Shown here piece by piece: positions 45,345-56,923 of a stretch of DNA of 64,000 bases (position 1 is its first letter; each line of letters opens with the position of its first letter). A program made the translations under genes and the position numbers. A model generated the notes under the pieces. That model did no database searches. It was not told where the DNA came from and worked only from the letters and a program-made list of their open reading frames with translations. This DNA is from Cryptomeria japonica (lineage: Eukaryota > Streptophyta > Pinopsida > Cupressales > Cupressaceae): contig NC_081415.1 in assembly GCF_030272615.1 (NCBI RefSeq), forward strand, positions 373,779,009-373,843,008. Direction: 5' to 3'.

Positions 45345-48300
45345 TGTTGTCATGGAGGATGAACCTAATTCTGCAAAGCAAATTAGTACCAGTGCTTATG
45401 CAATCCCATGCAACATGGAAATGAATATTGAGTCGTGGCTAAACTCAGAATGAGAAATGAATCTCTGGGTTATGGGTCGACTCCCTTTGAAATACCTTCT
45501 TAAACTAATGATGTGTATGGAAAAGAGTAAAAAGTGATTGGATTGGCTTAAAACTGAAACTATTCTAAGAGGCGATGCACCAAAACTGTAATGATGAAAC
45601 TAATGTGACTCACAAAAAACTATTAGAATTCTGCTTACACAAAATAGATAACTTCCCCTTCACATGATCATTTCTCAAAAAGGTTAGGTAGTTAATAAAT
45701 TTGAAAAAAAAGGATTAACTTCTTAACACAAATTTATTAAAAACCTGCAACACAAACTAAGACCTATGATTCAGAGAAAGTAATAATGCTTGCACACTAA
45801 GAAAAGTAGGATATTCAAGGTTTCAGATGAAACACATAAATATTCCTATCAAATCTCTCATGAACCAACAGAATCATTAAGGCAAACTTCTAAAATTCTG
45901 TAAAATAAAGGAGTCTTGCTAAAAAAATATGTCTAAAAAAATGCTGTAAATCTCTATATATCCAAAAGCATGAGCCACAAATCTTTGAAAATTCTCTTAA
46001 GGCAAGAGAAAACAAAGGCAAGAACTGAGGAAAAATTCACAAGTTTTCCTCTATATACAATAATAAGGCATGCAAGCCCTGAAAAATGAACTGCACTCCT
46101 AAAAAAGGAACTCAAGTCTGAAATCCGAGCACAAGGAAAAAACCTGAAAAATAGGTGCCAAAATTGCATGGAAAGATACAACCATACTGCCAAAAACCCC
46201 TCAAGTCCATATGCAACCCAAAAAGACTCCCAAAATAGCCACAAACTGCTGATATCTACACTCTGCCTACTGAAACTCCTATCGAACTGATCTTTAACAT
46301 GCATGCATGGTGGGAAGATTTTAAAACAAATATTAAGGTTAGCCAAAAAGACTTCCCTTTAATATTTATTATATAGCTGCATGATAATATCCTCCAAATG
46401 CACTTATGTAATAAATATTAAGGAGATTTATAACTCATCTACCTGAATATTTATTTCACAATTTTGCTGATTATGCAAGCATGCTACAGATAGAAATAGA
46501 GAAACCACATTTAAGTGCCACTTTATTAATTATTTTATCTTAAATAAATAGAAATATAAAGATTAAACAATCTTTATTTTTTCTTTTTTTGTCATTTGTA
46601 CTTCTATTTATTTAAAGTAAATTAATTAAATATTTACTGTTATATTTATTATATTAATAATGACATGTGCAGTTATTTCTTTTATTATTTCGCTATTATT
46701 AATAAATTAAATATAATAATAAAGATACAATAAAAATATGCACTTAATATACAAAGGGTTTAAAGCCCCCTATGACTGTCAAAACTAGGACATAATGTCC
46801 TTGTGGGGGAGTTAAACTCAACCACCACTTTACAATTAATCAACAACTCTAAATAAAATAAAAGCCCATAAAAATCCTGAGGGAAATTAGGGCATAATGG
46901 GTAAAAGCATGAGGAAACCCTAACATGCATTCATTTGTACTTTGTATCTTTTAGTTTTCTTGGAGAACACTCCTCCTCTGGCCACAACTGTGGTAGGTTT
47001 TGAGTTGGAGTTTGGGCTTATGATGACTGGGACTTGGACTTGTTGATTTCCTCTATATGAAAGGTGCTTTACTTCTCCTTCTGTTACGCCTTTATGTTGT
47101 TATCTCTGCTGGAAGATAAACAATATAGGAGTTTTTGCTTTAAAACCTGCATGAATTTGGGGTTTTCACTGTAAAATATCTGCATTTTCTTTGGACTGTA
47201 CCTTTAAAAAAATATTCATGCTGCATAGAAGATTTTATTGACCAAAATTATGTACATTCTTAGGCTTTCGCATGGAGTCCATATAAAAATTTCAATTGCT
47301 CAAAAATTTCATGGTTGTATTCAGGTCTCTCTATATTTATGATGTGTGAAGAACTTTCATAAAACCCTAAATATATTTTACGATAATGTCCTGAGGGTTT
47401 TGTGAGGAAAAAAATACGGTTCTTTTTATAGCTTCTCTATAATACTTTACTTTATTAACTATTATGAGCACTTTTTGCTTTACATTGGTGGCAAACAATA
47501 AGGCTGTGGGTTTGTAAGACTGTTATTTTGAATATTTTCATTATGTTTTGCTAGTGCTCCTTTTATGACTGCTCATGGGACTTTTAAAATACCTTGCATC
47601 TTCAGAGACTCTGTGCTTGCCGCTTGATAGTGTTATTCAGAATCATGATTGTTGTCAATGACTGTACTATGTATAAAATCACCGAAACTTCACCTTCTTG
47701 TAGTAGGCTATACTTCTTTAGGTCTTTTTGACTGCTCTAAAAAATAATATTTCTTTGTATATTTATGAAACAAAGAGTGTTTCTTAAAAATGTACTATTC
47801 TAAGCTTAATCACTGTGTATAGAATTGATTTTAAATGGTCTCTGTCATGAGGGAAATCATTTGATTTCTACTATCAGTATATACAACAGTTTGTAATATC
47901 TTTGATACACATGACTGTCCTTTATATGTATTTGCCTGCATTTTTCTTACTTGACATACAGAGGACTATGGCTCTCTGAGTATTTTGATTTCCATTGCTA
48001 AGATAATCTTTATTTGTTGTTATAATATATTATTGGCATCTTAACTATTTTTTTGATCTTTTAGACTGATCTTAGTAGTTTGGGATTCGTTGGCTGTATC
48101 ATGGCTTTGAACTCTGTGATGATCCTTTGAACCCATATTTGTCTCTCAAGCCCTTATTCCTGTGAACGCTCTAAGACTTGAAGTTTCTTTTATCACCATA
48201 GCATCTAGATACTGCTAACTCTGAGACTTTTTTAAATCTGGAAACCCTCCATGCATTGTCAATGAATGTTCTTTGACAGAAAAAATGAAAATCAATATGT

Positions 48301-51300
48301 CATAGCATTTGATAGTGATAGCTAGTCTTTGATAAAGCTCTATGATTTGAGTAAATTTGTTGCTACTGTGGCTCATGCTTTTGTTTAGGATCCTTATATT
48401 ATTTCTTGTAGGCTCTGTTCATGCTATGCTTAATGATTAAGATCTTAGCATCCTAACCCTTCATGAAGTGTGATCTCATCATCATGGTTTTTTATTGAAA
48501 CAAGCTCTGACAAACTTTTGTTGTTGCTATTGATGCCTTTTGAGAATGATCGATTTTGAAACTGAGGTACAAGTCTTTGATGGAATGCTCTGTATCTATG
48601 TATACTCAGTGGAATCACTCATGATGATTGTCATTACTATCACTGATGATGTCCTTCTATCATGAGATCTCTTTCAAACTCTTTCATTGATTGTGATTGA
48701 CCTTTTCATTTAGTTGAGACTGTATCTAATCATTTAGTTTGTCACGAAGTGTACTATTGTAGCATGCATCTACCTCTCTCATAATTCTGTATATCTTTCA
48801 TGTTCTATCTAATAATTTCTATTTATTGTCTCTGTTATAATGCCACAATCTCTGCTATGACTATATATGAATGCATCTAAGGGTTATTGAAGCTTATAAT
48901 TGCTCTTATGATAAAGAATGCAATCAATCTTACTCTGAAGCATTATGACCTTTGTCCTTCATGCATGGTTATATGGATAGGAATACTTTTATTGGTATTT
49001 TTCTTTGAATGTTTTATGATCCATGCTTATATTGATTTTACTGTGAACTCTAGCTAAGAATATCTTGTCAATCCATCATTGTACTTTAGTTCACTGTTCA
49101 CTATCATGTTGTTTAGGACTGAAATCTGCTCATATGGAACTGTGACAATGTTTTATTCTCTTTTCTGATTTGAACTATTGTAACTTCCATTTGTTCACTA
49201 TCAGTCCATGGAAGGAGAGAAAATTTTGAGATCTTGGTCATGGTTTGTCTTGCTTGGATGGCTTGAATACTTACTAATAAGTCTTTGTGTTGGCATGTGA
49301 AGACTTTGAGGTCATGATTAATCTTGTAATGAAGAATGCTCACTGTGTATATAAGATGTATTGCTCTGTATGATTTGGGGCTATGATTTGATTGGAGAAG
49401 ATTGTACCTTATAAATGTTTCACTGTAATTGCCTGCATCTTGTAGATGTAACTGTGACAGTCATGCACATTGGCCTCTATCGTATCGGCCATAATCATTC
49501 CCATGAAATTCAGCCTTGGTATATCACTGTCATATGGCTTACATTTGCTTTTGTGTCTCTTCATACTATCTCAGTCTTTTGTACTATGTATTGAATTATT
49601 AGGACTGTTCTTTTGATAGTATGGAATGTTTGAATCATTTCTCTTGACTAGAGTTTATCTATTGTGATCTTGGTCAACCTCTTCATATACTAGGCTTTGC
49701 TTCTTGAACTTGGTCCTAGTGCCTTACTATACACTATTTTATAAGCCTAATAGAGGTATTTGCTGAGTGATTAATCACTATCTTTCCTATTGAATTGATT
49801 GTATCTGGATTGTATTGCTTACTGTATTAGAATGCATCTACTAGCTGTTGTTTTTATTTTCTCATAATTGGCTTCTACAATGATATTGAAACATTCACTA
49901 TTCACTTGTAGTATTTCATGCACTGTCCTATATTACTATAGTTTACTGATTCCATCTTCACTCCAAGTCATTCAAAATGCTTCATCTCCTTACTATTTTT
50001 TCCAATTTTCACAGTGAATTATGTGTTCTTGATGAGATACTTGATGCATTGACCTTTGCCTTGACATTGTTACCATTTGTTGATAATATCCATGCTGCTG
50101 GTATAAGACTGCATTATTTATGTGGAATTTTGAATACTTCATAACACCACAAGATGTCACTATGCTTTGGCTCTTCATTATGACTTCTACTCATTGTATA
50201 TTCCTCTGACCATGCTTTGTTTGATATTTCCTAATAATCTTGACAATGTTTAACACTTTTTGTGTGCTGCTCTTTACACATCATGGTTGCTCAATGTTAA
50301 CCCAGGCACATGGGTGTTTCCACAACTATACCAATTATGAGATTGTTGTTGTAATCATTCTTTTTATTAACAGTCATTTATACTTCTCTTAACTATATTT
50401 TGCTTACAAAGATTCAAAACAATTATCACTTTTTTTGGTTCTCATTTATGCACTGTGATAGGATGATTTCTCCATACTATATTAAGGACAGATACATTGC
50501 TCTATGATTCCCTTCTTTGGTACTGTGAAGCATTAATTTGCTTCTCGGTGTTGTAGTATGACTACCTTGTGTCCATCATAAATGATCCGATCTTGCGATG
50601 TGAATGGTCTCTAGTATCTCCTTTTGGTCTTAGACTATATTAGGCTTCTTTTGAAACAGTGAATACCTCCATAACAATCATTAGACATTTATTACTACTA
50701 CTATATGATACCTTTTACTTGATAGATCATTTTTCTCTATGTCCATTTTAAATGTATAGTGATGTTTGCCTCTTTGAGATCTTATTAGGGCTCTCTAGCC
50801 ATTCTATCTTGTCAACATGTCTTCACTTGAATCGTGACGTGTCATTTACAACTGTGATCTTAAAGACTCACTGTTATGAATGATAGGCCCCTGTTTGATG
50901 AAGACATGCTGATATGTTAGCATGCTGGGCTCAACCCTTGTGGAAGACTCATTCAACCCCACATGCCCAATACTTATGAGATGGAAACCTTCTTTATATC
51001 TACACAATGAACAAACAAGTTAGAAAAATAGGAAGTTAATGAAGCTTATGATGATTGGACACTTATGATCTTTGATTCACTTGTTGTTTTATTCTGATTC
51101 TTTCCATTTGTGGTCTGATATATATGTGTATGCATAGATTGTTAGAGAATAGAGATCTCGAGCTCTAACACATGTGTTACTCATCCTTTGCAGGTATACT
51201 AGGAGCACATAGGGCATGGATAAACGAAGATGCAACTTCAAATAACCAATAGTTCGTCATTCAAAGGCAATGATAGATCTTTCATTCTCTCATTCTATTT

Positions 51301-51579
51301 ATACATTTATGTATCATTCTAGTTGTTGCACATTATCAGTCATACCCATGGCTTGTGTGGGTTCTTACACATTTATGTAAATGAAAAGTTTCTTTCATAT
51401 GCATCTCTTCTGATGCACATTTTGAAATACAGTGCATTTGAAAATAATTTTTCATTTGTATATTTAAATTTGATAAATGATTAAGTATAAGGAAATTTTA
51501 TTTGTGCACCTTTCTTCATTTGATGTATAAGGCCAATCATAGGCCTATCAAATTTTGATAATTCAAAATTCAGATAATA
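45345..51579 (-). mobile_element. Insertion K in element D, probably a 6.2-kb solo LTR
   Basis: Bounded by a perfect GGTCT duplication (45340-45344, 51580-51584) that interrupts the pol frame of D. It starts TGTTGTC, as does the LTR of A (15018), and ends ATAATA where A ends GTAACA. A block at about 50905-51030 (CATGCTGGGCTCAACCCTTG ... AACAAACAAGTTAGA) matches 18030-18130 and 8222-8330 of the LTR of A in the same orientation. No coding domain, internal LTR pair or primer site was found. Long noncoding length is compatible with Ogre/Tat LTRs. The alternative is an unclassified insertion with degenerate termini. Confidence 0.6.
50905..51030 (-). repeat. Block in K shared with U3 of A
   Basis: About 110-125 bp of recognisable similarity to 18030-18130. 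In A the centre forms GCTCAACCCTCGTGGGAGC, a short inverted repeat; in K the pairing has decayed. Confidence 0.65.
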
Positions 51580-52090
51580 GGTCTCAGTCATAGGGTTACA
51601 AACTGAACTGAAATTTCTGATGAACTTCTGGTAAAAACTAGCCAATCCATGAAATGATCTTACCTCTCCAATGCTTTCCAGTGTAGGCCACTCAACAATT
51701 ATTTTCACTTTCTCAAGGTCCATCTTAAAACCATCCTCAGATATCACAAATCCCAAATAGACTAACAAACTTTCCCTGATCAGACCTTTCTTCAACAGCT
51801 CCTGCACTTGGCTATTCAGTTCTTCATTCTCTGCCGGTGTCATCTAGTGTGCATCTTTGTTAGGAAACTAGCTCCAAGAACCAAGTGCATGCAATTATTG
51901 ATACTTCTCACAGATGGCAATCCATCTGGTACATTATCTAAAATGATGTCTTCATATTCTGTCAAGAAATCTTTTATCTCTTCCGGTTGTTCTCCTTCAT
52001 GCGCCAAATTCTCAGTCTTCTTAGGAATTAAGACAAAACACACATTCTCATGTCTCAATACATTCAAGAATGTCCTTCCATCTACCAAAT
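51580..52090 (-). pseudogene. Reverse transcriptase of element D, core deleted
   Basis: The coding strand reads DNVPDGLPSVRSINN and MTPAENEELNSQVQELLKKG, then LIRESL directly joined to LVYLGFVISEDGFKMD and VRSFHGLASFYQKFIRNFSS. In intact chromoviruses roughly 150 residues, including the catalytic Asp and YxDD boxes, lie between these. The joint is near 51766. A frameshift separates the MTPAEN part from the protease linker near 51845. The product could not polymerise DNA. Confidence 0.9.
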
Positions 52091-52570
52091 AGATTCTAGC
52101 ATTCATACAAACTTCATTCTTCAAAGGTTCCTCTAAAGGCAACAAGGTTTGCTTCATCGCATTGGCCACAATAGTGTATGTATTATTCCTCACATCATGT
52201 ATTTCCTGTCTATCAAACTTCCAAGCTCTGCCCAAAAAAAGATGAGAAATATCCATAGGCATAATATCACACAAGACTTCATCATGATAATTCCCAATTT
52301 TTAATTTCACCAAACATTTCTCACTTACTAACAACTTATGTTCATCTTGAATCCATGCTATCTGACAAGGCTTAGAGTAGAGTGTTTCAATCTATCCAAA
52401 TTCAACTTATTCACCATCTCTTCTAAAACAAGATTATCTGAACTACCCCTATCAATAACAACTTTACAATACTTACTAGATACCTTACATCTGGTCTTGA
52501 ACAAATTCTTCCTCTATAAGGGCTCTTCATCTCCTCCAGCATGATACAAAGCTCTCCTCATCATCAATAA
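52091..52570 (-). pseudogene. Protease of element D
   Basis: The active-site region read by eye near 52420-52460 is VIDRGSSDNLVLEEMVNKL, with DRG where D(S/T/G)G is usual. It continues as VKLKIGNYHDEVLCDIMPMD and FLGRAWKFDRQEIHDVRNNT. The DRG substitution would inactivate a retropepsin. Confidence 0.75.
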
Positions 52571-53740
52571 TTCTCCATCTTTCCGTTTATTTTCTTATCT
52601 TGTGCGGTTTCTTCCACCACTGCTTCTCTTCTGGTATTCTTTGTCTTCTTACACTTGAAAGCACAATGTCCTTCTCCTCCACACTTATAGAAAGTTCCTG
52701 TGAATGTTCTCTTGTTTGGTCTTCCAAAATTCTCATTCCGGTAACCATCCGGTTCTCTCCTTTAGTAGAAATTTCTATCATCCTTCTGGTATGAATTACC
52801 TTCTTTGTTTACTTCCTTGTCCTTGCTCTGATCTATACAGGTTCCTCTACCTCTGGTATATCCTCTTCCTCCATGAAATCTTCCTCCGATAAACCTTCCA
52901 CCTCTGCCTCTCTACCTCTACTCATGTCTTTTGTTTAGCTTCTCTTCTGCCTTTAGGGCATATTGGTAAGCCTCTTCAACACTCTCCAATTTGATCAAAC
53001 TAAGTTCATCTTGTATAGACATCCATAATCCATTCAAATATCTTGCAACTTGTTCAACTTCATCATCAACATGTCTGGATTTTATATTCAACTTGTAAAA
53101 TACTTCGGTGTACAACTTCAAACTAGATTCCTTCTATCTCAAATTTTGCAACTTTCAGAACAAATTCACTTGATAATCAGCTGGCATAAATTTTGACTTC
53201 AACTTAGCAATCATCTGATCCCATGTCTTAATCTTCTCTTTACCTCTTCTCTATCTATCAACTTGCAAATGCTCCCACCAAAGAGATGCATGACATTTCA
53301 ATCGGGTATAGGCATATTTCACCTTCCTTTCTTCTACAGTGTTTTCAAAATAAAAATACTTCTCCATCTCTGAAATCCAATCCATCAATTCATCTGAGTC
53401 TAACTTCGCATCATATTCTGGTGGGGTAAAATGAGGTTTAGTATTTTCCCTACTCAAAACCTTGAAAAACTTTTCCTCATTTAGATCAATCACCGATGGG
53501 TTTACTTGTTTTGTCAAGGCTTCTTTTCCTTCATCTTCACTTACATCTTCAATATGTCGGCCTCTTCTCTAGGCTATCTCCATGGCTTCCAACCAGGTTG
53601 CTACACCTCGCAACATCTCCATCACATCAGGGTCTACATTCCCACATGCTCCACCATTCCTGTCTCCTCTTCATACCATCGTTCATGCCAGTCCTCTGCA
53701 ACTACATGTTGGATCCATAATCCACCACCCTACAACAAAA
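52571..53740 (-). pseudogene. gag of element D
   Basis: From the start near 53720: KPHFTPPEYDAKLDSDELMD, then WISEMEKYFYFENTVEERKV and CHASLWWEHLQ (gag domain, 53251-53517), ARYLNGLWMSIQDEL (52918-53121), and a zinc knuckle near 52640-52690 read as YKCGGEGHCAFKC with the first Cys replaced. Frames shift several times. Confidence 0.85.
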
Positions 53741-53771
53741 ATCTTAGGACACGCAACCTCCGAAATGAAAA

Positions 53772-53786
53772 CTCACCTTGATACCA
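53772..53786 (-). other. Primer-binding site of element D
   Basis: The coding strand reads TGGTATCAAGGTGAG, two bases from the 5' LTR. The first eight bases fit tRNA-iMet; the rest differs from the standard TGGTATCAGAGC seen in B and C. Confidence 0.75.
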
Positions 53787-53788
53787 CT

Positions 53789-54591
53789 TGAAGTAGTCAC
53801 CGGTGAGGAGGGACCTCAAAAAGATCAATCGAGATAGGTCAACAAGAGTAAGACAATGGAAACACAAAGATATGATGGAGGCAATGCAAAACATATTGTT
53901 TTATTTCATGAAAATTGATTACAACCAACTGGTAACAACTGGGTTACAACATAACCGACTCACAGGCTTGGTAGAACGTATAGAATAGGTCACAACCGAG
54001 ACCTTGAATCTTAAGATCTATCTTCTATACACAGTCTCACTACTTGATTCTTTGATTGATTACATTATAATGTGTAATTACAATTATATATATGATCCAA
54101 AGGATCTGGTTGACCCAAAAATGGATCAAAACCCGAAGAACAAGACCTAACGTGTAAAATCAACAAGGTCGGCCTCCGCCAAGAGATTCCTTCAAAAAAT
54201 CAAAAGGATGAAGTGTAGATAGTGGTTAAAGGTTGGCCACACGCCAAGGAACATTGGAATCAATGCGCAAGGCTCCACAAGCTTCAAAAGGGGTTCTAGT
54301 AGATCACCAAAAGAGGTCCAGGCAACCGGTAAAGAAACTATCAATCGGTAATAGGAAACTATCAAGGAAACCGATAGTGATATCTTGCCAAAAAATGATC
54401 CAAATGCAACGCAGTCTGGAAATAAGAAAGATGATCAAGTCTTCAAGTAGAATCCAACTCCATAGGATCTGGTGAGCCAAAATTGAGACACACAAAAAGA
54501 AATGCTAAAATTGCAAACATAAATCAAAACAAATAGGAAAATATTTTTGGTTGATGCAAGATTGGTATGAACCAGGGATGCTCCTACATCA
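53789..54591 (-). repeat. 5' LTR of element D
   Basis: 803 bp, TGAAG...ACATCA, followed by GGAAG. TATATATA near 54085-54092. Confidence 0.93.
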
Positions 54592-54596
54592 GGAAG

Positions 54597-55053
54597 AGAG
54601 GGAATGGGGATGTGCAAAGGATTTGAAATCCTTTGACATGACTAAAGTGGTTGCATTTAAGGTTTGGAAAGTGGAGGGGAGAAACCATTTATGGAAAACG
54701 GTTGGCTTGCTCCTAATATTGAGGGTTAGGATTATGCAAATGATTAAAAGGGGTGATTAGGTGGGTTAATGGGAGATTAGAGTGCAAGTGGGAAATTTAG
54801 GAGGATGTGACATGAGGAGAGAGAATGAGTGGAGGAATATAAAATTGGAGGATAATGTTAATCATGATTCTAGAAGAATTAGTTAGGCTAAATGAAGATT
54901 AAAAAAGAGTGATTTGTAGGAATCACATGATTAGGTTAATTAATTAGAATTAATTAACAATTTTTTTTAGAATAATTAATTATTTGGATGACTTTAGAAG
55001 AATGGGAAAATGATTAATTTATTGGCAAATTAATTATTGGACTATAGTGACAA
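54597..55053. other. Flank of D, no gene
   Basis: Very AT-rich (TTAATTAATTAG words), no ORF. It is the continuation of the sequence at 42480-42532 that D entered. Confidence 0.5.
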
Positions 55054-55660
55054 TTTTTTTTTTTGCTCGATAAAGGGCTTATAGCCGATATTATATTACT
55101 ATAAAAGGATTTACATGTTGCAAAAGGATCCATATCTGGATTGAACCAAGATTGAACCAAAATTTGTTAGACTAAATACAAGTCCCATAACCCAAAATAT
55201 GACTATTTCCATCACAATTATTCCATCGATCTTTGAGACTGCCAACTATAGAAAAAACCAAAATACCACTTATAACTAGAAGACCATACTCCTAAATTAT
55301 TCAAGACCCATATAGATTATCTATAATATTTGCATACATTACATAAATAGAGACCAAAAACCTAGGATAGAGAAACCAAGATCAACTCCATGGCTATCCA
55401 CGGTTCTGCATGAGAGAGATATCAACTCTAGAAGAAGGCCCTCCCTCCTCTGAATCACTTCTATCACTGCTGCTGCTCAAGTTGAATGGGTCATCATCAT
55501 CACGCATGCCCATTAAAGCCTTATGCTCCCAAACCCATGGGAGGATAACATCTATTCCATCCCCCATAGGGGGAGTAAGGGCTCCATCTTCAGCAAAACC
55601 CATCTCCCTTTTCAAAAAATCCACACATCTACATGTTAGAACTAGTAAATAAATGAGTTT
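55054..55660 (-). mobile_element. LINE-like 3' end, 5'-truncated
   Basis: The plus strand shows a T run at about 55053-55065 followed by GCTCGATAAAGGGCTTATAG and CCGATATTATA. On the minus strand this reads a short stem (CGGCTATAAGCCC), ATCGAGC and poly(A), the kind of tail seen on plant LINEs. An open stretch upstream (55394-55624) encodes an acidic, Ser/Asp-rich 76-aa tail (SSSSDRSDSEEGG) that could be the end of ORF2 or an unrelated gene. The right boundary and target duplication were not found. Confidence 0.5.
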
Positions 55661-55911
55661 TCCACAAGAACATGGTATTCCAAATTATTTTCCCGCTACT
55701 ATCTATACATTTGAATCAAATAAATTCAGCATGTTAAGTCCCTTGTCAAGCATAATTCAATGTGTTTTCTAGCCTAAAGTCCCATAGCATGATGTAAATC
55801 AACCATTAACAAACTTATACCAAGTTCTTATCCTTAATTCATTATTACCCCACCCCTCTAAAATGCCCATTTATTATTCTATAAACAATCCTAAGGTTGA
55901 ATTCTTAGTTT

Positions 55912-56600
55912 TCTCTATTTCATGGATTTATTCACTGAGATGTTAACCATTCTGCGAAACAACGACATGATAAACATTATCTCTATTTTACAAGGTCATA
56001 TCTCTATTATACCAAGCATCTAGTGAAACACTAAAAATAAAAAAGGAAAATTAAATTTTTCTATTTCGTAAGACTAATGTCATGATATACTAAACACTCA
56101 GTGAAACGATGAAAAGGGGCATAAGAGACATCAAGTATCACTATTTCGCCAGAATAAAATCTCACTAAATAAAGTATATCGTGAAATGACAAAGAAGAAA
56201 GTAAGGTGTATGTAGATTTCGCTATTTCGCAGGCCTCATGACATGTCATATTGAGACATCCACAAAACAACAATTTAAGGTGAACAATGTAGTCATTTTG
56301 CGGGTCCCACAACTTCGTATATTTGGTAAGTAGTGAAATGGCGATGAAAAAGGGCAAGCTCATGTAGTGTTTTCGCTATTTCGCAAGTGAAGGACATTGA
56401 GGATTTTAGAAGGTTGTGATTTAGTGATAGTTTAATAAAATATCGCTATATTGCGGGGAGGACATGAATGACAAAAAAGTATGTTGTACAGTAGCGATAA
56501 TGACACAAAGTGATTTCTCCATATCGTGGGAAGCCAAAATAAGGGGGAAGGAAGTATAGCGATATAGCGATAGGTGTTGTTGCTATTTTGCAGAAATAAA
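55912..56600 (+). repeat. About 75-bp tandem array of hairpin-forming units
   Basis: Ten cores of the type CGCTATTTCGCAGG, near 55914, 55981, 56058, 56141, 56221, 56292, 56374, 56446, 56514 and 56579, spaced 65-83 bp. Each is followed after about 30-40 nt by an inverse arm such as GTGAAACGATG or GTGAAATGGCGATG. The array lies upstream of gene F in its coding orientation, as the hairpins of A and G lie in their leaders. Confidence 0.7.
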
Positions 56601-56923
56601 ATAGGGATGGTGACACTTGTTTGAGAAATGGTGAAAACAATAAGCCGAAGCAAGTTGGTGATGACATCATCATAATTCTGAAAAAGGTGGCGAAGTGCTA
56701 AATCACATGAAGGAATTAAATGTAGAAAAGACCTTAAAGGTCACCATTAAGAATCAAGTTTTAGCTCATAATTTTTATTCCAAGCTTGAGAATTGTGATG
56801 GTTGAGCCTCGCAGTGAGGAGGAACAAGCTGAGATGTAAGCAATAAGCACAAGTACCCAGTTGCCTCTTTGAGCTACTACATTTCCATAATTGTTTGAAT
56901 TTTGAGTAAGGAGTACATATAAA
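56601..56923 (+). other. Leader of gene F
   Basis: About 320 bp between the array and the ATG. No clear primer-binding site; TGGCGAAGTGC near 56687 is a weak candidate. Confidence 0.4.

Larger units (their letters stand above)
42533..54591 (-). mobile_element. Element D: chromovirus (Ty3/gypsy with chromodomain), deleted and split
   Basis: LTRs 42533-43360 (828 bp) and 53789-54591 (803 bp), starting TGAAG and ending ACATCA or GCATCA. Perfect duplication GGAAG at 42528-42532 and 54592-54596. Coding strand order from the right: gag, protease, reverse-transcriptase remnants, [insertion K], RNase H, integrase, chromodomain. The chromodomain places it among chromoviruses. The reverse-transcriptase core is missing and there are many stops. 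Confidence 0.95.

Noticed and set aside
46340-50900. Possible host genes or repeated CACTGT words within K
   Set aside because: No ORF above about 80 codons with protein-like character, and the words are too irregular to call a tandem repeat by eye.
54233-54760. Plus-strand ORFs in the right LTR of D and its flank
   Set aside because: They lie in or across an LTR boundary and encode low-complexity Lys/Arg-rich sequence with no counterpart in the other LTR.
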